Below, piece by piece: positions 11,585 to 22,715 of a DNA stretch of 64,000 nucleotides (its first letter is position 1; the number at the start of each line of letters is the position of its first letter). The notes beneath the pieces were generated by a model. It was given only the letters and a program-made list of their open reading frames with translations. It was not told where the DNA came from and ran no database searches. Origin of the DNA: Symsagittifera roscoffensis. Taxonomy: Eukaryota > Xenacoelomorpha > Acoela > Convolutidae. The position numbers and the translations under genes were made by a program. The DNA lies in assembly GCF_963678635.1 (NCBI RefSeq), contig NC_087063.1, forward strand, positions 50,851,220 through 50,915,219. Reading direction: 5' to 3'.

Positions 11585-12900
11585 CTTTTGAGTTTGATGC
11601 ATATAGCTCTTCGTACCTCTCACTCTTTACACACTAAAGGACATTCAGGAGCATAAAAAAAACATATTCAAATTTTATACAAAATAATTTTTTCCCAAAT
11701 GCTCCAATTTGGATAAAAGTATTATGCAAAGATTGCATAATATGCCAATTAAACAAACCATACCCAAACCAAAAATAAGTTGCAGAAAAACAAGATTTTA
11801 AAGGACAAAGTCTATACTTCAATCACAGAATTTCATTCGATACAAAAAGACCAATATCACCATTCTCAGAAGGAAACTCATATATAATGGTCATAGTCAA
11901 TGCATTCACACACTATGTAGCCTTTAACCCAGTACCTCATTGTATTGCTTATTTTAACGTTTTAAGAACACTAGATAGCAAATTTCGGTTTACCCGAAAT
12001 CCTTGTTACAGACAATGGCACTGAATTTATGAATAAAGAAAATCATTAAACTATGCCACTTATATAATATTAAGCACAAATTACGTACGTCTCATGCACC
12101 TTGGACTAATGGATTAGTCGAAGGCATGAACCGTTCATTACAAGAATATCTTAGATGTATCGTTAACGGAAATGACACACGATATAATGAATGGTCAACA
12201 GATATAAAACTATTCCCACTATCTTATAACTCACAAATCACTACAACTTGAGGACTATCACCATATGGAATGGTTTTTCACCAAAAACCACGAAAACCAA
12301 TAATGTTCACAGCAAGTTCTTCAAAAAAAACACAAGTTTTATTGTCAACCCACTAAAGAATCAATATGTTATAATCTACCACTTTATACCCACGATGAAG
12401 ATCACTTTTGTCCTCCACAAATTTTAAAATTAGTTTCTGGTACACACACCGAATGGATTTTAAACAGAGATAGAAAAAACAAAGAAATTTACCAGAATGT
12501 AACAAAAAAATGTTAAAGAGACAAAACATTATTTCCCAAATAAATTCCCGATTTACCCCAGCTACAAACTTAAAAATTGGTAGATACGTTTTAATTCCAA
12601 ATTTTACAACACAAAAAGAAATTTCCGAAAAAAATACAGCCACTCCGAAAAGGAACATATCCAATAATTGATAAACCTACTAATGTAACAAACAAACTTA
12701 CAGACCTAGACAAAAAAGAAATCGTTCAACACCAAAACAATCTTTTACCTTTTTATCCGGTAGAGTACGCTCTTTGCGAGCTCACTCAATTATACTCTTT
12801 TGAAGGACTTAAATTTATTCGAAATAATTGAGATCACGAACAAAATCAAAGCACTGATATGAATCCTATCCAGAAACCATTAGATTAAAATGAAAGAGAA
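11585..12900 (+). pseudogene. pol: Element C integrase
   Basis: An HHCC-type zinc finger (TKGHSGA ... CKDCIIC) is readable at about 11,630-11,750. The core follows with the first Asp in SFDTKRP (about 11,835), the second in LVTDNGTEF (about 12,000-12,030), and the Glu in GLVEGMNRSLQEYL (about 12,115-12,155). That is the DDE set used to insert cDNA into host DNA. A Lys-rich C-terminal part continues to about 12,900, with words matching element D near 25,700 (EYALxELxQ). Several stops and frameshifts break it. Confidence 0.7.
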
Positions 12901-13239
12901 CTTCCAAAACAAACATCAAAAAATTTAGATAAAAAAGATAACTCAAACAGAAAGAAAAAATCAAAAACTAGAGGAAAAAAATCTACCACAAGATCAAAAA
13001 GAAAAATCTTAAAATTCTCCATAAGATCAAAAGCCACGCAAAGACTACAAAACATTCATCCCACACTCTTAAAAATTACAGAAAGTTGAATTTCAGAAAC
13101 CACTTTAAAATTATTTAACATTTTCACCTCTTGAAGAAATTTCATAAACCGAAAATTTTCTCAAAATTCATGCTGAAAGCACTTGAACAAACTAGTTCAA
13201 ATTCAGCCAATCAGAAACTTTTCCGAATCATCACATAAT

Positions 13240-13345
13240 TTTTATTTCGTTAGCCGACAAATTCGTTAGCCGACAAACAATCACCCTCAAGCGGACAAAC
13301 AAATTCGTTAGCCGACAAACAATCACACTCAAGCCAATCTCTAAC
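13240..13345 (+). repeat. Short tandem repeat with TTCGTTAGCCGACAAA
   Basis: The word TCGTTAGCCGACAAA occurs three times (about 13,246, 13,262 and 13,306). The last two sit in larger units that also share CAATCACxCTCAAG. It lies in the non-coding stretch after the integrase of element C. Confidence 0.6.
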
Positions 13346-14500
13346 TAAAACTAAAGGACCTCCAGTTCAAAAATAAGCCAACCGCTTAACCTTGACACCT
13401 GAAATAAACAAAGTCTCAATAGTACAACCCTCCCCTATCAAGCAGTACAAAGATCAACAATATTGTCCCAACTTAGACCTCAAAAACCCTCAGGCAAAAA
13501 TATTAAATTAGCCTAAAGGACAAAATGGACATGATCATTTGGCCTAAAGTACGGATATCTCTTAGATACCCCCAATCATCCAATAAATAACAACAAAACC
13601 AGGAAGACTCTTAGGATTCCTCCAATTTTTCCTTTATCAAAAATTGCCGAAAACCAACCCACTTGTCAAAATACCAATAAATAAACAGACCACACTCGAA
13701 TTTAGCCTCAAAAAAAATAAAAAATAGTTCGACGAAACGAATCATTTCTTCGAATGTTTCTTTCTCGAACAGTCAACAAATTTCAAAAAAAATTTTCAAA
13801 CCTTTTTTCAATCCTTTCAATTTTTTTCAAATGTTTTATAAACTTATCATCCGATATCCTTGAAAAATTCATCCTCAATTACGTTAATTTTTTTCTAAAA
13901 TCATTGACCACCTTCTCAGGTACAATATTTCAAATAACTATCTAAACGTTCCAACATCTATTCAGTAGAACAGATGTTTTTCTTCTTTTTATAATATTTC
14001 TCACATTTCCGACATCCCTCATAATGGCTATTATAACCTTTGCATTAGCAACAATACTTTTTATCCTTTTCATTCAAGAATATTGCAAAAAAGACAAAAT
14101 CTCCTCATAAATAAATAATTTTTTCAAACTTTCCAAAATTGCTAATCAACAACCCCCACATCAGTCCCCACCAACAACGTCCCAAGAACTTTCAACAACA
14201 CCAACAAATAGTCAAATAAAAAACCCCTAATCATCAACACGCATCTCTTTTCAAGACAATCCATACAAATTTGAAGAAAGACACGCACGATTGTCCGAAC
14301 CAATAGAACCAGTAATTCGATAAGCAACTCTCAGCGAACCACAATACGAACCAAATTATATTATATACCCCCTCTCCAACAAGATCTTATTAGAGCAAAA
14401 CATCAAAGTCAAAACCAAAACACACTCGAAATAAACAGACAAATTATTCATCCAAGACGAAATAGAAACTTGCAAACCACAGAGTTCGATTCAACATATC
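13346..14500 (+). other. Element C, decayed region between integrase and env-like genes
   Basis: No domain is recognised. A 63-codon Phe/Leu/Ile-rich stretch at 13,754-13,945 could be a membrane segment but is low complexity. The word GAATGTTTCTTTC near 13,753 is also found near the truncated end of element D (about 24,755, minus strand), which shows this region belongs to the family. Confidence 0.4.
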
Positions 14501-15032
14501 TCATTCACCAATAGCAAACCCTATAGACCTCTCCAGTAGCACAATTCAAAGTACTCTCCAGATCCCAACACAACAAAACACATCGAAGACTCCCTCAGAT
14601 TATTTAGGTTCAACCTCTACATCTGAACAAATCCGAGAAAATCCTTTCAATCTCCCAGCCACTACAGAACATCTCCCATTTTGGAAGACACAAGATTTTA
14701 CTCAAGGCGAACCAAATTTAGTAAACGACCCAATAGACATTTCATCTGACACAACTTTGTCACTACCAGAAACTCTTTCACTCCCTTCAACCCCTTCCAT
14801 AGCTCAAATATCACAAACATCATTTCCTACAAATTTTTCTACAAATCTCGACGCCAGATATAGAGAATATTCAACAAATAACATAAATCTACGACAAGAC
14901 TGGAGTATATTTGTAGTAATCCCACCATTATTTGGACAACATCACGATCACGAAAGAAAAAGATTACACAAACTGGGCACTAAACAGATTACAATATTGA
15001 CAAGATATCCACAAAGATATACAAGAACATAA
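14501..15032 (+). pseudogene. Ser/Thr/Pro-rich coding remnant upstream of env
   Basis: One frame is open from about 14,510 to 15,032. It is rich in Ser, Thr and Pro, with words such as ISSDTTLSLPETLSLPS. Composition suggests a disordered or mucin-like segment. It may be the start of the env-like gene or a separate small protein; no family is recognised. Confidence 0.35.
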
Positions 15033-15257
15033 CATACAAATACTTGTACAAGATAATTTCACTCTAAAATTTGAAATCACAATAAGAATAAACAAAATAT
15101 TTCACACTCCCTTATCCCTAACCCCTTCGAATGTATCAGCTCAATCTTTATCTTCCCCATTTATAACCACAGAAATCATCTACAAATACGATAGATACAC
15201 AAAAAATACAATTGGTTATATCACTTTTTATAATCCATACTCAGGACTATCATACAC

Positions 15258-15677
15258 ATGTATCTTCTAAAGAGTTTGATTTTTCAGACCCTTTTATTTT
15301 TCAATTTCTCAAAACCCGATCATAATAATCCTTTTCCCCGAACACTACCCCAGGATTTACTAGTCACACATTACGACTGTGAACAAAATGAACAAAAAAC
15401 ATTACAAAAACATGCAATAAATCAAGTCACTCACCGCGAAACTGAATCACAATCAATAGAAACAACAATTATAATAGCTACACTTTTCTCAAAAGCACGA
15501 GCTACAACACTAACAGGATATAAATTCACAGCAACATTTTCCGAAAAGAAAGTACACTGTTCCCAAGTTTCAAACGGAAACAAAAACAGGCTAGATCATG
15601 AATCTTTCTACCAAAGTAACATCAAAAGACTTTTACATCTCAACCCTGAGATTGTAAAAATGAACTTCAACGATTAA
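15258..15677 (+). pseudogene. env: Env-like glycoprotein remnant, N-terminal part
   Basis: A 139-codon open stretch begins with a hydrophobic signal-like segment (LLKSLIFQTLLFFNF). It is followed by LPQDLLVTHYDCE and a Thr-rich segment with further Cys residues (KKVHCSQVSNG). A secreted, Cys-bearing ectodomain downstream of integrase is the usual place and look of an envelope gene in env-bearing LTR elements. The viral source family was not identified. The frame breaks at 15,677. Identification rests on position, signal segment and the membrane segment further down. Confidence 0.45.
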
Positions 15678-16628
15678 AAGTCAAATTAAACAAAGCACAA
15701 ACAGGAAAGTAGTAGGCTTTCAAGTTTTTCCAGACTCAGCACATCAAACCGAACTTGAAAGATACCAAGGTCATATAAAACTATATGACAAATTTCCCTA
15801 CCAAGGAGCACATGGAAGATTAACTTACGATCTTCATGATGAAATTGTATACTACACATTGGAATAAACAAACCCGCAAAATGTAAAGCCGACACTAAAA
15901 ATAAAGGATACCAAGAAATAATGTTTTTTGATTGGAAAATCCAGCTTGAAAAAGTTTAACTAACACGATATTTAAAAGATGACACTATTTTTTATCAAAG
16001 AATTAGACTCCCTTACAAAAACGACCAAGGATACTGCGATCCTACTACACGAACACAAGCAACATTTGTTTGATTTCCTGAAGACACCTGTACCACATTT
16101 CAAGTAGCAAAAATACACGCTAGAAAGATAAAATTTCACCAAAATTGTTTTATTGAATCAATCCCATTTAAAAATGTGAACCCTGATCAATTCAGACATA
16201 GTAATTATAGATTTAGAAACATTCATAACACAGAAAATATACTGACACGTTTCCAAATATACCCAGAAACGGAACTTGCATGTAAATACACCAAACCCTT
16301 TTACAGAACACAATACTCAGAAATTCTTGTCGAATACGAACAAGGTTTCGAGATGAATGCAGGAAAAATAATTATACATCCAATGGCAACATCTCACTCA
16401 ACCAGAGACGAAAATTCCTATATCCCAGTGAAATTTCTAAAAAACACAGGAAACATTGATGGAAAATTGAAACCACAAGACAAAGACAGTACACGTTTAC
16501 AAGAACTATTACTAATGAACAACACTCATTTTGGCTCAATTCACTATGACTTACACCTAGACATGAAATTTGACTCCATCAACTATGCGAGTTTGAACGC
16601 ACACAAATTTTACAATCACTTGCACTAG
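15678..16628 (+). pseudogene. env: Env-like glycoprotein remnant, middle part
   Basis: Coding-like sequence continues with several frame changes: a stretch near 15,750-15,870 (Tyr-rich), one near 15,920-16,170 and an open 150-codon stretch at 16,176-16,628. Cys residues are scattered, as in an ectodomain. No motif is recognised, and stops at several points make this copy non-functional. Confidence 0.4.
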
Positions 16629-16980
16629 CAGTATTAAAAATTCCTTATGCAGGATATTTATTGTCAAGTAAGAGATCAATTTTATTGATTTTGAAGGAAA
16701 CATATTATGGTATTACACTTGTACCAAAAAAATATCAACTTTATTTGTTTTGAAGACTATTGAAGCCAAATGCTATAAAAAAAATCTCAATATTCTACAA
16801 AAACAAAATACTTTTTGTTGATACACTCTCCCGATGATCTTATTTTTGGGATACAGCAGTCCCATGTGGATCCGAAAAACGCCATAATGTAGTACAATTG
16901 AACACTGACGAAGATAAATACTAACTTCTCACACCATATCCCACACTTTTGCAACCACCAAAAAATTTTCACCAGAAAGA
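16629..16980 (+). pseudogene. Env-like region, heavily broken stretch
   Basis: Short open pieces in changing frames, with many stops. It lies between two better preserved env-like pieces and has no independent gene signal. Confidence 0.35.
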
Positions 16981-17834
16981 ATGAGAGCTATTGCCCGCAA
17001 TCCGAATATCGATTTACAATCAATCGGCATATACTCTAAATCCGACATTCAACATCACATACGTAAACAACAATTTCAACAATTACTCACAAAAATGGAC
17101 ACTATACAAAGACAATCCATAGATCAAAACCTACGCAAACTTGAGGAAACAGCAGGCTTTTCAGACATCTACGCACAAGACTACAGCGGTTGTTTTAAAG
17201 ATATAAAAGATTATATTTATCTAAACGGCGAAAATTATCGACCACAAGATATATCACCGATGAGTAATTTAAGTTTTGTAAATTTCAAAAACGAATTTTT
17301 AGCTTTTCTAGGATGGCCATATTACATCCTAAAAAGGTTGACTATATTATACGCAATGTTCATTTTTAATGGATTGATTTTCTCTCTACTAAAAGGAATC
17401 TGCAATACATGCACAATACACACGCAAGTAAGCAAACAAACAAGCATAGCACGCATTCTTTTTGCAGGACTTTTGGAATATTCTCTACATCGATAAATAA
17501 AATACTTTTAGACGCTCAAATAAAAGAATACAACACAAAACTATCAAGAACATCGAATAATTGTGACGATTCACAAATTAATGCAATTACACCGCCTACG
17601 GCACCACAACTACAAAACCTAAATCATAACCATCCCTTATCATTAGTACCACGAAATTTCAGAAATATAGCCCTAACAGACCTCCTAACTTCGAGATCTA
17701 ATTATCCACAAAGCCCAATTCAACACATCATAACACAACAGCCTATCATAGATGATACATACGAAAAAAGTATAGAACAACCACTTACCACTAATTTTCG
17801 TTCTCAGAACAACCATCTTATTAGCCCACGATGA
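16981..17834 (+). pseudogene. env: Env-like glycoprotein remnant, membrane-anchor part
   Basis: An open stretch of 171 codons (16,981-17,496) has a helical Gln/Lys/Ile-rich region, then a Cys-containing segment and a hydrophobic stretch (ILYAMFIFNGLIFSLL) at about residues 117-135 that fits a transmembrane anchor followed by a Cys pair. A frame change near 17,440 leads to an Asn/Pro/Thr-rich tail (to 17,834) that would face the cytoplasm. Together with the upstream signal segment this supports an env-like type I membrane protein. Confidence 0.45.
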
Positions 17835-18118
17835 GCCGCCAAGTTGGATCCCTCCATCGACCAATTTCCCAGCCAGCCAACCTTCAGAACAAACTCCCCA
17901 TCAACCTATTTTTTATTTTCCCTCCACCTCAATCACCTCATGATAACACTTCATCCATCATGGAATCAGACACTAGTTCCAACACAACCGTATATAACAC
18001 TATCTCCCAATTCAATAACTCCGATATCGAAACTCCGACCAATTTGCCAATTCTGAACCCAGTCCATCTACATTTTCCCAGCCTCCCTTCAGCCTATTCA
18101 TTCCCAAGTCAAAATTGA
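17831..18118 (+). CDS. Small Ser/Pro/Asn-rich ORF overlapping the env-like stop
   Basis: A 95-codon ORF starts with an ATG whose last two bases are the first two of the TGA ending the upstream frame (ATGA overlap). The product is Ser, Pro, Thr and Asn-rich with no recognised domain. It may be the N-terminal part of the protein encoded at 18,367-19,371, separated by lesions, or mere open sequence. Confidence that it was once translated is low. Confidence 0.3.
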   Translation: MSRQVGSLHRPISQPANLQNKLPINLFFIFPPPQSPHDNTSSIMESDTSSNTTVYNTISQFNNSDIETPTNLPILNPVHLHFPSLPSAYSFPSQN

Positions 18119-18366
18119 ACCCCCTTCCCCTCCCTCTTCCATTTCAAATAAGACAACCATATATTCTGTCTTAATATTTCTTCCTCTTCACATAATACCC
18201 CTTCGCAAAACGCGACGTCCTCATCAACCCCATCCTCCAGTACAAACCGAGCTTACCGAATCTTTTAAAGAAAATTCCCGAAAACTCAAATTCCATCTAA
18301 TCCAGGAACATCCACAACATTTGTCAATCATCCATTTCATACTAACACAAAAGAATTTCTCCAAAT

Positions 18367-19371
18367 ATGTTTACCCTTTTTCCCACAATACACATACTTC
18401 CATTCAGACCTAATTATGTAAACGATCACGTATTATGCCTTACACTTTCATGGACATCGCACTATCACTTTACTAATCCACTATCACTACCGCTATATAA
18501 AACCCCTCATGACAACGAAGTATGCAGCACCCAACTCTATTTTCTAACAACAGCACTAACCGCAAAACAACTCACACAGATAGGACACAGACAATCACTA
18601 ACCAAATTCACCGCACCCAAATCTAATGAATATTCTATCGACTATTACGATCAAAACATCATACGACCTATTGAGGACATCTTTCTAAACGACGACCAAT
18701 TTGCTAATCCACAAATAACAGAGAAATTTTTCATCAAAACACCATACAATTTCATCCTCAACACCTTAACTAAAAAATACGACAACGTCATTTCAGCAGC
18801 ACTCCGTGATATTCATGCTTATGACTTTAACAAATTTAACCACTTTTCACTAACTTTTCATTTCCTCACACCCAAACAACGTGATTTGCACTGTTCACAC
18901 GATGTCATGTTACGAACTAAACAAACACACACGAACACTTACCAACAGTTCATGCAACACCATTACACTTATAATATACCAGCACGACAACTTCAACATA
19001 GATATCAATACTTTAATTCTAAATACACTTCACCATTTTTTCTTAAGTTCACTTATTTTATTAAAGACACTAACCTACAAGGCGTCTTCCGAAATTACGA
19101 TCCCATCACCCAGATGTATATATTCTGTCCCCTAACTAAACTCTTCAACGTCGACGAATCCCGCCCACTAAATGTCCCACACGAAATCCTGCAGCCCGTT
19201 CAAGTCCCAATCCTAGAATTCATTTATAAACTCTATAACCTTATTCAAAACACACCAAATGAACTCTCACCCAGCACTGAACAGCACAACATCATTAGAG
19301 CACTCGAATTGCTTTGGCCACTTCTCCAAACTAAACACATCATTCGTTTGCTAGCTAAACTACTAACCTAA
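18367..19371 (+). CDS. Uncharacterised intact 334-codon ORF at the 3' end of element C
   Basis: It is the longest intact frame in an otherwise decayed 19-kb element, and it lies downstream of the env-like region. The product is rich in Thr, Leu, His, Tyr and Phe, with no signal peptide, no clear membrane segment and no motif I recognise. A conserved-looking C-terminus is hydrophobic and helical (LWPLLQTKHIIRLLAKLL). Upstream, an overlapping frame (about 18,290-18,420) also looks coding-like, so the original start may lie further 5'. Element D is truncated before this region, so no second copy is available here. It could be an accessory gene of the element, a captured host gene, or chance survival. 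Confidence 0.4.
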   Translation: MFTLFPTIHILPFRPNYVNDHVLCLTLSWTSHYHFTNPLSLPLYKTPHDNEVCSTQLYFLTTALTAKQLTQIGHRQSLTKFTAPKSNEYSIDYYDQNIIRPIEDIFLNDDQFANPQITEKFFIKTPYNFILNTLTKKYDNVISAALRDIHAYDFNKFNHFSLTFHFLTPKQRDLHCSHDVMLRTKQTHTNTYQQFMQHHYTYNIPARQLQHRYQYFNSKYTSPFFLKFTYFIKDTNLQGVFRNYDPITQMYIFCPLTKLFNVDESRPLNVPHEILQPVQVPILEFIYKLYNLIQNTPNELSPSTEQHNIIRALELLWPLLQTKHIIRLLAKLLT

Positions 19372-20744
19372 TCAGACATCATCCACGACGTTTTTCCCCA
19401 CGGATTCTTCACCGACGTTTAGGTAATTTGAATTAAATAAATTTTCAATAAATACGAACAAAAATTTACCATTCTTCATAAATGTTTTCTTTTTTCTTCA
19501 TAAGCCACAATCACCAATCATCTACAAACAAAAAAAAACGAAAAAAAAAACAAAATTTTTTCAAGTTTCATAAATTTCTATTAACCATTTTCAATAATTG
19601 AAGCAGTAAAAGTCTACCGTACAAAGCAATAAATTGATTTATAAATTCTTTTCCCCAATGCAGTAATTTTTCTTACAATTGAAAATAAATTGGTAATTTC
19701 AAACCCCAAATCAAGCAGTAAACTTCATAATTTCAAAGTAGTAAATTGATTCAAGTTGCCCTTAAATTGCAACAAGCAGTAGTAACCCTTTCAAAGACGC
19801 TTCTTTATTTTTTCAACTTTGACTAGCCCACAATTCGCACAGCTCGCTCACGAAGAATTGTGTACAATAATGAATTTAAGTTTTAACTTTCACTGATAAC
19901 AACTCTTGCAAGTTTAAACACGTTTCAAATTTTCCTTTAACCCGGTTGGAAAGGAATTATATAACAAACTAACCTAACCAACGCAAGCTTACTAAACACC
20001 ACAAACCACAACCTAACAGCATGACTAAGAAAATAAAACCCACGGTACCCAAACTGGATTAACAAAAGCTTAGAACTGGATAAAGTATTATTTTGAAGAC
20101 TACTTTTAAGTCTGAACACAAAAGAATAAAACACCAAAAAGTCAAAAGACAAACCCAAAACAAACATTTTGATTTTTGATAAACAGACACAACAAAGACA
20201 ACAAAAGAAAAAACTAGTAATAAAAAAAGGCGCGAAAGGTTGAACTCAAACAGGACCCTCTAAAAAGATAGCATGAAATTTTACCCTCACTCCTGGCCTA
20301 ACCCACCAGAGAGGTCGTCCTGAACATGCTCTTTAGCCGGCCTCACCCACCGTGCTAAATCCACCTTTTGTGACACCCACGATTCTATTTTTGATGAGAG
20401 TTATTCAAGTGTGAGTAGCTCTTAAAAATAACCGAACTAAATAATAACGCTTTTGCGATAAAAAAAAATAAAAGATCATGTTTAAAAACAAGACTAACAA
20501 CGATTTATATATGTAAATAATACATTGCGGTATATACATAACATATAGCCCAAAGACGAGCAGCAAGGAACTTGACAACCCAATCACACTCCAACTACGG
20601 AATGGCAAGACCCACCTGACATGCTGCCGACAGTCACTACACTCAACGGATTTAAAGTACGACTTGGCATCGCAGTAAATGAAACCCATTGCAACCGAGC
20701 AATGGCCATCTCAATGTTCAAGTATACGTACAAATCCAAGTCAC
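19372..20744 (+). other. 3' non-coding region of element C
   Basis: No gene is supported. There are AATAAA-type words near 19,435-19,455 and A-rich stretches (19,529-19,556 and about 20,200-20,228), the latter a possible polypurine tract. Short ORFs on either strand show no similarity to anything recognisable. Confidence 0.4.
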
Positions 20745-21222
20745 CGGGCACTGCATCCAAAGTCAAACTACATGACACTCCCGAATGTGATTGGACCATT
20801 GCTATTCTCTAAAATCAAACCAGATCAAAACTCATCACAACAGATCAGAAATCATAATACGATCTCGCGAAACTGTCGTGATAACATCTCTTCTACCAAA
20901 CCAGTAAAAATAATATGCTCGCAACCTCTAAAGAAAAACATCATCATTCATCCTTCACTACAATCGAACATTGAAAAACTAAAACTCTCTAAACCCCGGA
21001 TGGGTGCAACCAGATCTAAACTAGTATTTATCATTGATTATTATTATGATATTTTATCTCTGTAAAATATTAAATACTAACCAATCATACTCCATCAAAC
21101 TAACAACCGTCTTATTTGTAAGTGTTGAAACTACTTGTAGTTTCAACACCAGAACAAATTGAATTAAACTTAGAATACAGTTGTTCTCATTCTGGAACTA
21201 ACTCGCGCAAACCGGTGTTCAC
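20745..21222 (+). repeat. 3' LTR of element C (approximate)
   Basis: It matches the 5' LTR at 2,215-2,720, best over 20,994-21,180 (CCCGGATGGGT to CACCAGA). The TATA position is decayed and the hairpin at 21,122-21,149 is perfect. Repeat Z copy 2 begins only about 8 bp after the last alignable base, so the true LTR end could be hidden by it. Confidence 0.6.
21122..21149 (+). promoter_or_regulatory. Conserved RNA hairpin in the LTR (3' copy)
   Basis: Perfect 12-bp stem with a CTTG loop. Compared with the 5' LTR copy, a T-A pair has become C-G, preserving the pairing. Confidence 0.6.
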
Positions 21223-21229
21223 GCAAAAT

Positions 21230-21687
21230 CAGTTATTAGCATGCGGTAATTCCTTTCCAGAAATGCTTACACCACAAATTTGCTGCCCTTAATTATGTAT
21301 TACACGGCGTATCACCATAACACCCAACACATCAATCAAGAAAGACAAATATAATACCTAACCATTAATACCGTTTTACAGTCAGTTGATGAAACAAATA
21401 ACAATTGAATTGAGTAGTCATAATAAACAGCGAAACATACAAAAAACAATGCCCAAGAAAATTTGATAAACGTCGACCTTCAGAACGCATAATTATAAAA
21501 ACCATACCACATACAGATTTCAGCAGTTAGAAATATTTTTTCTTTCAAAAATTTTTATATCGCAGAGATATAACTAAACAACGTCCTGAATTTTCCGACT
21601 GTCCATGAATTGGTCTCAAATAGTTTTCGGTTATTTCGGTTATAAAGAAATATTGATAAACTATGAATTTTATGCTGAATTTTGAAT
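21230..21687 (+). repeat. Repeat Z, copy 2
   Basis: About 93% identical by eye to 3,424-3,867, with a short extra block near 21,623-21,650. It lacks the inverted-start sequence found after copy 1, so it may be truncated at its 3' end. It lies directly beyond the 3' LTR of element C. Confidence 0.55.
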
Positions 21688-22219
21688 CGTGCATGGATTT
21701 AATAAAAAACGTCCATGAAAGTAATAAATCCAATTAGTTTGCTTCAATTGTATTTGTAACAATTTATTGGTGCGAAACATTACGCCACGCCAAAATATTG
21801 GGAGCTAAATGTTTCAGCATCAAAGTGTCACAGCCCTCTTATAGTCACGTTAGTCTTTTTATGAGAGTTTCACTTCAGTCTCCAAGCAAGTGAAGTGTAG
21901 TGATGAGCGCGTCCCTTCTCAGTGCACGAAAAACCATGGATCGAAAATCCGCGTGAATTTTTTTGGAGAATCGGTCTAAAAAAAGCACCCGAGCGTATTT
22001 ATTCCTTACTTTCTTCGAAAGTCGGAACAACAATTTAAAATGGGGATTGTGCGCAATGTAGTATGGATTTAGGCAATCAAGCAACAAGACAAGGATTAAT
22101 CAAAACGATCTATCTATTCAAAGCAGAATAATAAAAAAAACAATCACCTTAAAATTGAGAGCAACAACGCAAAAATGGGTTCATGGCACAGAAAGTTCGA
22201 AACAAGACTGCTCGTATCA
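21688..22219. other. Unassigned sequence
   Basis: No gene was seen. The last 150 bp may be the weakly matching inner end of the right inverted-repeat arm. Confidence 0.35.
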
Positions 22220-22715
22220 GAGCGAAGTCCTGAATAATCCGACTGTCTTTTAAGGTCTATGGCAATAGAGCATTAAAAACTTGAGCAAAAATGAGCAAAC
22301 TAATTTTTTTTTGAATATGAGGTTTTTTAATGAAAATCATCCCACTTCAAACCACAAAGTACAAAGTGACAGAATTCACTCCTAGTAACAAATCAATTAT
22401 GGCAAATAAGTATCCTTCAGCCAATTTAGATCAATTTCTAAGAAAGATTAAATTTCCGGTTAGGCGTTAATAATGCGAAAAATATCGCTCGTTAATTGTC
22501 CCAAATTGGCCAAAATGGAAACCTTTAAAGCCCCATAATTTTACAAAAAATGACTACAAGTGAATTATTTTTTAAATTTTAAGCTCAGGACCAAAATACC
22601 TTTCAATGACATTTCAAAAATACCGTCAAAAATGGCTGGTTAAAAAAACGAATTTTGTTTGAAGAAAAAAAACGTCCCGAGCTCAAAAATTTCGTTACTT
22701 TAGTTACAAAAGTCG
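22220..22715 (-). repeat. Right arm of a diverged long inverted repeat
   Basis: The reverse complement matches 490-1,000 over its whole length (landmarks CTGATACGAGCAGTCTTG, CATAGACCTTAAAAG, TTTGCCATAATTGATTTG, TTTTAACCAGCCATTT). Similarity stops outside 22,715, matching the stop outside 490 on the left. Confidence 0.6.

Larger units (their letters stand above)
2215..21222 (+). mobile_element. Element C: decayed Ty3/gypsy-type LTR retrotransposon with env-like region
   Basis: Landmarks appear in the order LTR, leader, gag with a zinc knuckle, DSGA protease, RT with YLDD, RNase H, zinc-finger integrase, Ser/Thr/Pro-rich region, env-like region, extra ORF, LTR. PR-RT-RNase H-integrase is the Ty3/gypsy order. 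Reading frames are broken by many stops and indels, so the copy is dead. The LTRs align only moderately (roughly 70-75% by eye), so the insertion is old. The 19-kb span is unusually long, partly because of later insertions in the leader (about 2,860-4,390) and a long 3' part. Element D at 24.7-32.8 kb is a second copy of the same family. Boundaries are approximate because no target duplication could be identified. Confidence 0.75.

Noticed and set aside
20584-20812. Overlapping ORFs on both strands near the 3' LTR of element C
   Set aside because: They fall at the edge of the LTR and have no recognisable product.
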